64,000 nt of DNA, taken from Xenoacremonium recifei (Eukaryota; Ascomycota; Sordariomycetes; Hypocreales; Nectriaceae). Below, in pieces: positions 22,880 through 34,400 of this stretch (within the stretch, counting starts at the first letter, position 1; each line of letters begins with the position of its first letter). The DNA lies in NCBI GenBank assembly GCA_012184525.1, contig WOFQ01000025.1, positions 62,001-126,000 of the forward strand. The letters are read 5' to 3'. The notes below the pieces were generated by a model. It was not told where the DNA came from. It searched no databases and worked only from the letters and a program-made list of their open reading frames with translations. Position numbers and translations under genes: made by a program.

Positions 22880-23033
22880 GCGGGTGTAGTCCAAGTCAAA
22901 TTCCGGAAATAATGAACCAAGCCTTTGATCGTGGTATCCCGCCCATAAGAGAAAGCAAACAACTCCCAAGCGCCGCGCTGATGCCAGATGCATTCTTGCT
23001 GCCTATCCAGTGTCCTGATCCTCCCTAACCGTC

Positions 23034-23815
23034 TCATCGCAGGTAATGCAGCACAAGCCAGCAGAACAGGAAGAAAACCACCACGCCCGCAAAGAAAATC
23101 CACTTGTCCTCTCGTGCTCGCCGCTCGACCATGCGGATCGTGTCGCCGCTGACACCCAGCGTATTGGCCACGTTGTATAGTCGCTTCTGCGTGCCCTTGA
23201 GCATCTCGCGCTGCTGGCCCAAGTCGCCGAGCACCGCCTGTCCGCGCGCAATGTAGTCGTCCAGCGCCGAGTTCGTGCTCGCGAAGAAGTTCTGTTCGCG
23301 GAAAGCGTGTGCCTCGCGCACCTCGTCGGGCGAGCCCGTCGTCAGCGGGCCATGTGTAGGATGTCGTGGCTGGAACGTCGACTGCGTATTCGTAGCTGGG
23401 GCGTTCGCGTAGGGGTTCTCAGGTGTTGCATTATATGGTCGGCGGCCGAGCAGCTCGGTGCGGTTGGCAGCGTGCTGGGATTCGTCGCGGGCCTTCTTCA
23501 GGGAGTCGACCTGCGTGCGGAAGTCGGTGAGGTCTTCGCGGAAGCGCTTGACGCGCTCGAAGGCTTCTTCTTGCTTCTTGGGGACGATCTCCTGGCGGGC
23601 GAGCGTCTGGTACTCGTCGATGATCTTGGTGAAGGAGGCAATGGAGGCGGACACGTTGCCGATTTCCGCGGGCGAGGCTTGGGGTTTCTCGTTGAGCTTG
23701 GAGAGCTCGGCGCGGAGAGCTTTGCTCTGCCGCAGGGCGGAGTTGTATGAAACGTTCTAAATAAATGTTAGAGAAACTGTCAATCGTCAGAAGCATATGG
23801 TTAGTGACGTACCAT
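23034..23815 (-). CDS. BOS1: ER-Golgi v-SNARE Bos1 (membrin family)
   Basis: The ATG at 23815-23813 is followed at once by a 56-bp intron (23812-23757, donor GTACGTC). Exon 2 runs 23756-23034, giving 241 aa. The N-terminus reads MNVSYNSALRQSKALRAEL. An Habc-like helical region and a linker precede the Qb SNARE coiled coil (about residues 150-215, including DDYIARGQAVLGDLGQQ and LGVSGDTIRMVERR). A single C-terminal membrane anchor (IFFAGVVVFFLFCWLVLHYL) ends the protein. Bos1 pairs with Sed5, Bet1 and Sec22 in ER-to-Golgi vesicle fusion. Without the intron the frame has no ATG, which is why this start was chosen. Confidence 0.9.
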
Positions 23816-24529
23816 GATTTCAACCCTACCGCAAGGAGCTTATTCTTGAAACCATGTTCTGGGTTTCATGAACAGGCCAGGGAGAACTGTCATGATCCTT
23901 CACATGCAGGCAGGAGGCCAGATTTCTTCGGGTCCCGGAATATCATTACACCGACACCGCACCAACCGGCACAGTTCCTGCCGGCCTGCCGATCCCTGAT
24001 CTGTCTGTCTCCTCGAGATACCCTCACGATACCGCCATGACAGCTGCAACTGTTTCCATTCTGAGGCATCGCCGAGTGACTTCTCGGTGCCGAAACTCGG
24101 CGATGGAGCTCTCGACAAATGACCATAAATCCGCGGCCATCCTTCCGTGAAATCTCCCTGCCAAAAACGCCCTGTCGCTGCACGAACGGCAGTGAGACGG
24201 CTGACCGGCAGGTATAATGCGTCAACGATGGATGGAAACATCCTGGACGGCCTCCTCTAGTCTCGGCAAAGTCTTGCAATTATCTCCAGTTCTCCACTGC
24301 AACCCGGCAAACCTCTATCTTCATGCAGCTTCATTCGCTGCTTGGGGATTTGGGCTCTGCCGATTCGGCACCGACCAGTGGTTCTATCTTTGAAATCCCA
24401 ACATCTCGCCTCTCATGAGAACTTTGACGTAGACAATTCCCATGACGTCTCTCTGTATATAAAGGAGCCGCACCTGCTTGGCTTTTGATCTAACCAACCC
24501 GGTTGTCGACTAATCGCGAACCTCACAGC
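23816..24529. other. Divergent promoter of BOS1 and the DHA1 transporter
   Basis: About 710 bp. Near the transporter it holds a TATA box and two TGACGT half-sites (reported separately). The rest shows no gene. Confidence 0.5.
24425..24464 (+). promoter_or_regulatory. Core promoter of the DHA1 transporter: TATA box and two TGACGT sites
   Basis: TATATAAAG lies at 24456-24464, about 66 bp before the start codon. TGACGT half-sites of the CRE/ATF type occur at 24425-24430 and 24443-24448. Stress or cAMP-type bZIP control is inferred. Confidence 0.5.
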
Positions 24530-26236
24530 ATGGGCGAAACAACATCGGAACCCGAAACTCCTACGATTGCCTCCGTCTCGGAGGAGAACCAGGCCGAGAT
24601 AGGAGACGTTGAGAAACAGAAACAAGAGACTCAAGAACCGGTGCCGCCACCGTACTCGGTCTTTACAAAATGGCAGAAACGGTTCATCGTATTGGCCGCG
24701 GCCATGACGGCTTTCTTCTCGCCGCTCTCAGCGCAGATCTACTTTCCAGCTCTCACCACCATCGCTAAGGACCTCCACGTGACGAACTCGCAGGTCAACT
24801 TGACAGTCACCACTTACATGATCTTTCAGGGCATCACGCCCATGTTCATCGGTTCTTTAGCAGATAGCGGAGGTAGACGGCCCGCATACATTATCTGTTT
24901 TGTCATCTACATCGGGGCGTGTATCGGCCTCGCCTTGACGCCTAGCTACGGAGCGTTGCTGGGGTTGCGGTGTCTTCAATCTGCCGGATCGAGCAGCACA
25001 GTGGCCTTGTGTGTTGCTGTAGTTGCCGACGTTGTCACTTCCGCTGAGCGAGGCCAATACATTGGCATCACGGTTTTGCCTATTGTCCTTGCGCCTTCGC
25101 TGGGCCCCGTGATTGGCGGTCTTCTCTCGCAGTATCTCGGGTGGAAGGCCATTTTCTGGTTCCTTGCCATCATTGCAGGCGTCACGCTTGTTCTCGTCGT
25201 CTTCTTCTTCCCGGAGACGTGCCGACACATTGTTGGTGATGGATCGATTGTGCCGCCGCCAATGTACAGGTCTGTGTGGCAGCTCCTGAAGCGACGACGC
25301 AGAAAGGCCAACCACGACTTGAGTCGCCAGAGCTCACAGGGCTCGCGGAAGAAGTCGACGTACAAGTTCAAGCCGCCGAATGTGCTGGGCTCTGTCATGA
25401 TGCTGGGTGAAAAGGAGACGTTCCTCCTGCTGGGCTTTGGCAGTATCGTCTTTGCCGGATTCTACTGCATCGCAACGGCAATGCCAACGTTGTTTGCCAA
25501 GAACTACGGGTACAACGATATTGAAGTCGGACTGATGTACCTGCCCCTAGCCGCTGGGTCTATTGTCGCGGGCTTCGTGGCGGGCAAGTTCATCAACAAG
25601 AACTACATGCGACACTGCGCACGCCTCGGCATCCCCTTCGACCGCTCGCGCCAGCAAGACCTCTCTGACTTCCCCATCGAGCGGGCTCGTCTCGAAGTCA
25701 GTCTGCCGCTGCTCGCGCTCTCCGCCTGCAGCATCATCGCCTGGGGCTGGGCCGTGGATGCCAAAACTCACGTCGCTGTTCCATGCGTGCTGAGTGCCAT
25801 TCTCGGCGTGGGCATGATCGGCTTCAACAACACCACGAATGCGTTGCTCGTCGACATTCACCCGGGCAAGGCCGGCACTGCCACGGCGGCGAACAATCTG
25901 ACGCGTTGTCTTGTTGGAGCGGGTGCCAGCGCAGCGATCGTGCCGATGATTGATGCCATGGGCGTGGGCTGGGCGTTTACACTGATCGGAGGGTTGTTCG
26001 TGGTGTTCAGTCCGTGTCTATTTGCCCTGATGATCTGGGGGAAGAAGTGGCGTAAAGAGCTGAGAGATAAGGCCGAGCGGAAGAAGGAGGCTAAGCAGGC
26101 TAAAGCAATGAAGCATGAGGTTCATGTTGTGCCGCTTCAGCAGACCATGAGCCATGAGGCCCAGGCATCACTGGATGTGCGTGATGGGCATGAGTCGGAG
26201 GAGCAGACGGAGACGGAGGAGAAGGGCGATCACTAG
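24530..26236 (+). CDS. MFS multidrug transporter, DHA1 (12-spanner, QDR-like)
   Basis: An intronless frame of 568 aa starts at the first ATG. A Glu/Gln-rich cytoplasmic N-terminus (1-45) leads to twelve predicted helices. Motif A, GSLADSGGRRPAYI, follows helix 2, and the DHA1 motif C-like string PSLGPVIGGLLSQYLGWKAIFWFL lies in helices 5-6. A basic loop of about 60 residues, KRRRRKANHDLSRQSS, separates the halves, and the C-terminal tail is charged with a run of Glu. The family exports drugs, polyamines or small organic compounds by proton antiport at the plasma membrane. The substrate is unknown. Confidence 0.88.
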   Translation: MGETTSEPETPTIASVSEENQAEIGDVEKQKQETQEPVPPPYSVFTKWQKRFIVLAAAMTAFFSPLSAQIYFPALTTIAKDLHVTNSQVNLTVTTYMIFQGITPMFIGSLADSGGRRPAYIICFVIYIGACIGLALTPSYGALLGLRCLQSAGSSSTVALCVAVVADVVTSAERGQYIGITVLPIVLAPSLGPVIGGLLSQYLGWKAIFWFLAIIAGVTLVLVVFFFPETCRHIVGDGSIVPPPMYRSVWQLLKRRRRKANHDLSRQSSQGSRKKSTYKFKPPNVLGSVMMLGEKETFLLLGFGSIVFAGFYCIATAMPTLFAKNYGYNDIEVGLMYLPLAAGSIVAGFVAGKFINKNYMRHCARLGIPFDRSRQQDLSDFPIERARLEVSLPLLALSACSIIAWGWAVDAKTHVAVPCVLSAILGVGMIGFNNTTNALLVDIHPGKAGTATAANNLTRCLVGAGASAAIVPMIDAMGVGWAFTLIGGLFVVFSPCLFALMIWGKKWRKELRDKAERKKEAKQAKAMKHEVHVVPLQQTMSHEAQASLDVRDGHESEEQTETEEKGDH

Positions 26237-27208
26237 GTTAGATATAGACCAAAAGCTGTTGGATACTTGGACTTTTTAATACTCTGGATAGATATCTTTT
26301 CCTATTTAGCAGGCATATTGGGCATACTTTGGGCATATGGATCATAAGTTGGTTGAGCCATGAGGGTTGTCATGGTGCATTTTAACTCCGGGCATAATCA
26401 TAAGAGCGTAGGTAGCAAATAAGATTCAACCAGCAACCTTGAAGTTCAGATTACTTCTGAGCATCTCCTCTTCGTCTTAATTCCTTGATTGTTGCTGAAT
26501 GTTTGCACTATCTTACAAGCTCTTCACTAACATGGCGGTGTAGCTTCATCATGAAGTATTAGGGTCTGGCATTCCTTTCTCTTGCATTTCCATCAATATT
26601 AGATAAACTTATGACTCTTCCTGAAGTTGCCACATTCATCAGTTCAAGATTTGTTCATAAGCTTCCCGCTGAGACATCCTCTTCGATTAAATTGTGCTCT
26701 CTAGGGTACCTCTTCTACCATCAAAAGCTCCTCCAGCTTTCCAGCGCTCAGAGACTCCACAGTAACTTGTAGTTGTCGCAGCTTACACGTCTCTGCGATA
26801 GGTTGGAGTGGTTGTAATTTTGCTTGATTTGATACATAGCTTGGTTTTTTAGTCCTCCAGCTTGGTGCAAACTATTTATTCCTTAATTCTCAGTCGTTCA
26901 TATCCTAGACACGTGCTTTACCTGTAATTTTCATGACTTGTAATTTTCCCCCCTTGGTACAGAACTGCGACCCACCACGGAAACTCGCAAACCTTTTCAA
27001 GCATGCATCTCCAATCCCACAAGCCACTTTTGCTCTCATCGCAACGGACTCTTGGAGACCCAAAAGCCTGTATTAGAAGTGGCCGCTACTTCTGTCGTTT
27101 TACCTTTGACTGCATGGCCTATCAGACTGTCAGTTTCGCCTAGAAGATCTCGTACGACTTCTGCACCGTCAACCACCCAGTTACTGTGATGCTTTCAACT
27201 AAAGAGTC
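26237..27208. other. Intergenic, AT-richer, 5' of the second P450
   Basis: About 970 bp of T-rich sequence without a coding frame above background. No repeat or RNA gene was recognised. Confidence 0.5.
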
Positions 27209-28979
27209 ATGGCTGTCTCGTATATCTACGCCTGGATGATATACATCATCGGCCTCACTTTCCAGGCTCTCTTATCAGCATTATTTACAACCCTTGTAGC
27301 GCTTGCCACAGTCGCTGCTTACAGACTCTACTTCCACCCTTTGGCATCCGTCCCAGGACCCAAATTGGCAGCCATCAGCAATGTGTGGCACGCATACCAC
27401 GCAAGAAATGGCCAGATGGTCTCCCTTGGCAAGACCCTTCATCAGAAGTACGGGCCTGTTGTGAGAGTCGGGCCCAACGAGGTCTGGTTCAACACCAAAG
27501 AGGCCTTTCAGACCATATACAGTCAGTGGTGCCTCCGCGTCCCGCTCCGAAGTCCATACTTAACGTCAGTCAAACAGGCGCCAGCAACGGCTATGAGAAG
27601 TCGGACTTTTATTGTAAGATCTCTCCTCGATCTTGTGTCTTCTGGCTGCGACTCACCAAATGTAGTGGCTACCTCTCTCACCAAGCCAGCCCATCTGGAC
27701 TGGCACATGCAGCCTCACTTCCCCGACACTCTGGACCTTCTTTCTGAGCGTGACTCAAAGCGCTATCGCTTCCAACGCCGTCTCATAGGCCCAGTGTACC
27801 AAACCTCAAGCCTCCTGCAGCATGAGGCTGCCATCGATGCTGTCCTCGCGCAGGCCATCGCCAAGATCAAGACTCTAGAGGGCACTGAGGTGGAGCTAAA
27901 TGAATGGATGCACATCATCGCCGTCGAGTGTCTAGGTACCATCGTGTTATCATGGTCACCAGGGATGCTGCGCAGCGGCACAGACTGGGGAACGGGACCT
28001 CACGCGTATCATAGCTGGCGGCGAAAAAGCGTCTTTGGACTATTTCCACTGGTGACAAGGCTGGAATTTTGGTCAAAGGAGGTAGGGAGAAGGTTCAGTT
28101 CCTTATGGGACGTCAACTTTAAGACACCCAAGAACTTCCGTCCGTTCTTCATAGTAAGCGCCCCTAGCTTGAACTGACTATATTATATGTAAACTGACTG
28201 CGAGTCAGGATGTGAACAAGAAGATCCAGAAGAGAGTCAAAGCCGCACTGAGACCTAACCCTCCGAAAGATGATAGAAAGGATCTCTTATCAGACTTGAT
28301 CGACCTTCATAAGGCCAAGCCAAGCTTCAGCGACATGTACCTTCGCCGTATGGCCATGACGAACTTTGGGGCTGGACATGAGACAATGGCTTCGACACTG
28401 ACATCCATCATCGCCACTATTGGCTCGAGTCCTGCCATTCAAGCCAGAGTGAGCGAGGAAGTTCTGAAAACAACGGACTCGAGCGCCTACGCAACGGCAA
28501 TTCGACTTGCTTCTACCCAAGCTGTGATCAAGGAAGCTCGCCGCCTCAATCCTGTCATCAGCATGTCCCTCCCACGCACCGTTCCAGCCGAGGGCCTAAC
28601 ATTACATGGCTTCTTCTTCCCTCCCGGCACGACAGTGGGATGCAACCCCGTGGCGCTGCACCGCAATAGCGACATCTTCGGGCCGGAGCCAGACGTCTTC
28701 AACGCCGACCGGTGGTTGGATGCCGAGCCTGAGACATTGCGCACCATGGAGCGGTGCAATCTGGGCTGGGGAGGAGGTGCGAGAACATGTCCTGGGAAAA
28801 ACCTGGCCGAGTTGGTGGTTTACAAGGTCATCCCGGCGTTGGTAAAGGAGTTTCGTATTGAGGCTGTGCTTCCAGACGAGAAGGATGTCAAGGCATATTT
28901 TCTGTCTATTATGACGGGAGTGAGGGTTCGGTTCATTGCGAGAGATGGAGGGTGCAAAAACCACCCCTTGGCAGATTGA
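27209..28979 (+). CDS. Cytochrome P450, pisatin demethylase-like
   Basis: Exons 27209-27521, 27578-27613, 27666-28153 and 28209-28979 give 535 aa; exon 2 is only 36 bp. The ER anchor (residues 10-38) leads to HPLASVPGPKLAA and the segment YGPVVRVGPNEVWF typical of this clan. The I-helix motif is FGAGHETMAST, ExxR is EARRLNP, PERF is represented by NADRW and the heme loop is WGGGARTCPGK. The phenylalanine two residues before the first Gly of FxxGxRxCxG is replaced by Trp, as some members have. Such enzymes hydroxylate or demethylate plant or fungal small molecules. The substrate is not readable, and the neighbours suggest no pathway. Confidence 0.88.
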
Positions 28980-29385
28980 TCACTTCCGTGGTGAAGCCCC
29001 TAGGGCAGCACCGTTGTTCGCCTGACTGGTGGTTCTTCTTGAAAGTCCTTGACGGTCTTAACAAGACATCCTCACGAGATCGTAATGCTAGGCCTAGGAA
29101 CACCTATTTTGTATTTGAGCTATGAGAAATTCCCATACGTTTATTCGAAGTCATTCTACCCGTGTTCCTTCCCTTCCACGTGAAGGAATCTCACACACCT
29201 TGCAACTTAACATGAAGGCCTTTTTGCCATGTCTCATAGGAAATGCCATCCTCGAGATGACCGTCCGGCTTCAACCTGGGACTCCTTAGGAGGGTATTTA
29301 TACTGACATCCTCAAGGCACGGAAATTTGCCCTTCTGTCTCTCCTTTCCAAGGTACGAAATATCGGATGTCGCTTGCGGCCTCTA
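28980..29385. other. Convergent intergenic region after the second P450
   Basis: About 400 bp between two 3' ends. No gene or repeat was recognised. Confidence 0.5.
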
Positions 29386-30579
29386 CTATAAGCGCACTTC
29401 CAACGTTCGCAGCGCCGGGCTGATGATTCGGGTCAAACAATATGATTCCTTTGGATCTAAACCCAGGTCCTCTTTATGCCCGCCTTTACAGAAACAAGAT
29501 TCGTCTAACTTCAGCGTCTTCAGGCGCCGGAATTGCTGTAATACTTTTGCAGCAGTGTACGGAGCTCTTTGAGATGTGAAATCGCGGAAGATATTCGGTC
29601 CTCGCAAGTCGATGTCGAGGTAGACTAGGACGTTCGCCAGCTGTGCCAGGCTTCTCAGGAGCATCGACGGCTCAGTACGGCCTACTTTTTCTTCAGCTCC
29701 AAATGTAGCTGAAGGACCCGGGTCCAGTGTTTTGTACTGGAGGTGCTCCAACCTCGGACACAGGCGTATGAACCGTTGCAAGTAGTCAAACTCGCGCTCG
29801 GAAGAACCCTCCCAGACTTGAGCGTTGAGTAATTCTAAGTTTTTGAGGTTGCGGAAAGTTATGATCAGAATTTCGGGGTGACTTGTATATTCCCTAAGTC
29901 CGTAGAAACTGTTTAAGCCAACAAGCACGAGATGCTTCAGGTTCGGGCACGAGGAGAAGAAGCCGGCCGCGGCTGCGTCGGCTAGGGAGAAGCTGAGAAG
30001 GTTCTCAGATCTGAGGTACAATTTTCGAACATGGGGGAATATCAGTCGCATGACTTCAGGTTGAAAATAATCGAGTCTTGGTTTGACGAGTTCCCGGACC
30101 GTCTCGAGACGAGGTAACAGAGATGTAGCAAGTTTACTGCAGAAACCAGACTCTCTGTAATTTTCAATGATGTATCGCAGGACATTGGCGTTGGGGTTCG
30201 GCACGCCCGCCTAGGAAACCATCTCCATAACATCACGCGGTGTCGGCCATAGAGGCATGATGCTGGACCATCGAAGATCCCAACAGCTCCATTCCCTGAC
30301 ATGTTCGGCAAGGCTGTGGTTTGTTGCAATGACTCTGATGAAAGTATAGAAGGAGCCGCCAGTCACCTGCGGCCGATGGAAGAGAATCGGCTGGGCGACG
30401 AATCGCAAAGCTTTGCAAGTCTTGGAGAGCGCGCTCAGGGTTTGCTGGTCGATGGCGCTTGTCGGGTGAGCTGCCCAGATCGGGTGAGCTGCGCAAACGG
30501 GCTCGAGTCCGCAGCAATGGGTACAAAGGGTGGCTGAGATCAGGCCCAGAAGTTCGGGCGACAAATTCAGGATATGCAT
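29386..30579 (-). pseudogene. F-box-like protein gene interrupted by an in-frame TAG
   Basis: One frame runs from the ATG at 30579 to 29386 except for a TAG at 30213-30211. The first part (122 residues) starts LNLSPELLGLISATL and has the ALSKTCKALRFVAQPILFHRP block usual in fungal F-box proteins. The second part (about 275 residues) is leucine-patterned like an LRR-type substrate-binding domain (e.g. CPNLKHLVLVGLN, CPRLEHLQYKTL). F-box proteins recruit substrates to SCF ubiquitin ligases. The only multiple-of-three intron I can draw around the stop uses a poor GTCAGG donor and deletes about 30 plausible residues. A nonsense mutation, readthrough or a base error are the alternatives. Confidence 0.6.
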
Positions 30580-31497
30580 GACGTTTGGGTTGGATAAGAC
30601 TTTCGGGTTGAATATGTTTTCTTGAGTCGAGAGCCATATTGACTTGTCGCGAAAGAACTGGCCTGTACTTGATCAACCAAACTTACCAGCTATTCAACGG
30701 AAAGGCCAAGGCAAGGCTGATGGAAGGTTCGGACGGCTCAATTTGACAAGCAATCAAAAACAGGTAGGGACTACCTAGCTAGATGGAACGAGTAGTCCGA
30801 AGAAGGGAAGATGTCGTTGCGAATATGCCCCGATGTGTATCATGCTCTTCATTTAGGAGACGAATTCATCACCGGACCGTAAATTTACAGCTCGCTTGAG
30901 CTATTAAAGCCAGTGCAAGGCAGAGGATTTGAAGAAAGCTTCCGGAGAAGAACGCGGGCGGAGGTGGCACTTCGAGACGAGACGAAACGAGGGGGGATCC
31001 AGGGATTGAGTGAGGGATGAGCCATCGCATCCTGGCTTTGACTTTCATGGATGGCAACAAGTTCAACAATTAATAGGCAGCAATCAAGGGTCTTGAACAC
31101 AAAATCCTTCCGAAAAGAAAGAAACACAGCGAAGGGCTGCTGGCTTCGACAGGTTGCGACTTGCAAGAAGATATTAGTGAACGCCTCTCAGCGGGGATGC
31201 TGCGGAGTTTCCTTCTGAAAATCGCTGACTCAGCGCTTTTCGCCGGCCCGTCTTACTCCCGCTGGCTAAAGGCGCCGTTAGTATGACGACCCTCATAAAT
31301 CGAAAAGTACAGATCTCGAACTACCAGAAACGACCCAGCGGCCATCTCGCAATCCCCTCCTTTTGCCGTGCTTCGTCGCAACCCTTCGGTTTCCTGCGAC
31401 GCTCTCTTTGGAAGAATCAGGACTTCTCCTCTTGTTGTCCATGGTCCCGTGACCTCGAGCCCCTGCGATCCCGACTCCGAACCGCCCGTGGCCCATC
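30580..31497. other. Divergent promoter region of the F-box-like gene and SPF1
   Basis: About 920 bp with no frame of coding character. A pyrimidine-rich leader precedes SPF1. Confidence 0.5.
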
Positions 31498-34400
31498 ATG
31501 GCGCCGCCCCTCGTGGACAACGCCCAGATAAAGCATGCCGAGCTGCTGCGGCCGCTGCCCTTCCAGTTCCATGCTTATGTCTGGCCGTTTGTCATCATCT
31601 GGCCCATCTTCTTCCGCTACTATCTCTCGGAAGAGCTGTACGAGAAGCACATTGGCGCGCAGGAGTGGACAGTCGTCTGGTGCGGCACCATCATCACGTT
31701 CCAGTCGCTCGTCTGGTTGAGCACACACTGGAGCGTCAACGTTGCTGCCAAGTTCACGGCCACCAAGGCAAAGGACATCCAGGATGCGCAGTTGATCAAG
31801 GTCCTGCCCATCGCCAACGCGGGCTCGGCCGAGATCTGTAAACTCGTTCGCGACAAGGTGGGGAGACTCTGGCTGGAGGAGGTGGCGATGATCAGCATGT
31901 ACTAACAGATTGGGCTTATACAGACTGGCGGCAAGGTCAACACCTCGTTCCTCTTCCAGAAGCGCCGCTTCGACTACCACCCGGATACCAATTCGTTTGA
32001 CACGCTCAAGTACGACATCGACGCCGAGCCTAAGCTCACCATCGGCCATTTCCAGTCGTCCCGCGGCCTCACCAAGCAGGCCGAGATCTCGCGCATCGAG
32101 CAGCACTATGGCACCAACACCTTCGACATCCCCGTCCCGACCTTCACCGAGCTCTTCAAGGAGCACGCTGTTGCGCCGTTCTTCGTGTTCCAGATCTTCT
32201 GTGTTGGTCTGTGGATGTTGGATGAGTACTGGTACTATTCGCTCTTCACCCTCTTTATGCTGGTCGCCTTCGAGAGCACCGTGGTCTGGCAGCGCCAGCG
32301 TACCTTGACCGAGTTCCGAGGCATGAGCATCAAGCCATACGATATGTGGGTGTTTCGAATGGGCAAGTGGACTGAGGTTTCGAGCGATCATCTTCTGCCG
32401 GGCGATTTGGTTTCCGTTGGCCGCACCAAGGAGGACAGCGGAGTCGCCTGCGATATGCTCCTGGTTGAGGGCACTGCTATTGTCAATGAGGCCATGCTGT
32501 CTGGTGAGAGTACTCCTCTCCTGAAGGACTCCATTCAACTCCGCCCTGCCGACGTCCCGATCGACACTGAAGGCTTGGACAAGAACGCTTTCCTCTGGGG
32601 CGGTACCAAGGTTCTGCAGGTCACTCACGGAAACCCTGACCAGGAGAAGCCTAAGCTCAAGTCTGGTGTTCCCCCGCCCCCCGATAACGGTGCCATGGCT
32701 ATTGTCGTCAAGACTGGCTTTGAGACGTCTCAGGGCAACCTGGTCCGAACCATGATTTACTCCACCGAACGAGTCTCCGCCAACAACTTCGAGGCCCTCC
32801 TATTCATCCTGTTCCTTCTCATCTTCGCCATTGCCGCCTCTTGGTACGTGTGGGATGAGGGTGTTCGCAAGGACCGCAAGCGCTCCAAGCTCCTTTTGGA
32901 TTGCGTGCTCATTGTCACGAGCGTTGTCCCCCCTGAGTTGCCCATGGAGCTTAGTCTCGCTGTCAACACCAGTCTTGCTGCCTTGGCGAAACTCGCCATC
33001 TTCTGTACTGAACCTTTCCGTATCCCCTTTGCTGGCCGAATTGACATTGCCTGTTTTGACAAGACTGGAACCCTGACCGGAGAGGATTTGGTCGTGGAGG
33101 GTATTGCTGGCTTGGGTCTGGCCCATTCTGAGATTCACGATACCAAGGAAGTCGACGGTGCTCACTCCACCATGACTCCTGTCACCGAGGCGAGTCTGGA
33201 GACCACTCTCGTTCTTGCTACTGCGCATGCCCTGGTCAAGCTCGATGAGGGCGAGATTGTCGGTGACCCCATGGAAAAGGCTACCCTTACTTCTCTCGGA
33301 TGGACGCTTGGTAAGAACGATACCCTGTCAAGCACCCAGAAGGCCGGAAGAACCCATGGCACTGTCCACATCAAGCGCCGCTTCCAGTTCTCTTCGGCTC
33401 TTAAGCGTCAGAGCTCTGTCGCCATGGTTCACGGAATGGACAAGTCTGGCAACAAGATCAAGGGTACCTTCGCTGGTGTCAAGGGTGCGCCCGAGACCAT
33501 CATGAAGATGCTTGTTACTGTTCCTGCCGACTACGAGGAGACGTACAAGTACTTCACTCGCAAGGGCTCTCGTGTTCTGGCTCTGGCTTACAAGCAGCTC
33601 ACTGTGGATTCCGAACTCGGCTCTGGAAAGATTCATGACCTCAAGCGAGAAAAGGTTGAATGCGACCTCACGTTTGCCGGTTTCCTGGTCCTTCACTGCC
33701 CTCTCAAGGAAGACGCCAAGGAGGCTGTCCAGATGCTCAACGAGTCTAGCCACCGCGTTGTGATGATCACTGGTGACAACCCGCTGACTGCTGTCCACGT
33801 CGCTCGCGAAGTCGAGATTGTTGACAGAGATGTTCTCATCCTGGATGCCCCTGAGGATAACGCTGGTGGCCAGAAATTGGTCTGGAAGAGCGTTGATGAC
33901 AAGGTCAGCATCGATGTCGACCCGTCCAAGCCTATCGACCCCGAGATTCTCAAGACCAAGGATATTTGCGTTACTGGATATGCCCTCGCCAAGTACAAGG
34001 ACCAGGCCGGCTGGAACTCACTTCTCCGCCACACCTGGGTTTACGCGCGTGTCTCCCCCAAGCAGAAGGAGGATATTCTCCTCGGTCTCAAGGATATGGG
34101 CTACTACACTCTGATGGCTGGTGATGGTACCAACGATGTCGGTGCTTTGAAGCAGGCTCACATCGGTATTGCGCTTCTCAACGGAACCCCTGATGACCTC
34201 ACTCGCATCGCCGACCATGCCCGCAACACCAAGATGAAGGAAATGTACCAGAAGCAGATCGACCTCATGAAGCGATTCAACCAGCCTCCGCCGCCTCCTC
34301 CTGCCATGATTGCCCACCTGTACCCTCCTGGCCCCAAGAACCCTCACTTTGAGAAGGCTATTGAGCGCGAGGCCAAGAGAAAGAACATGACTCCCGCCGA

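Noticed and set aside
31417..32628. A 403-codon open frame on the minus strand
   Set aside because: It is antisense to the SPF1 5' half. The SPF1 exons have clear P-type ATPase motifs and the antisense product has none.
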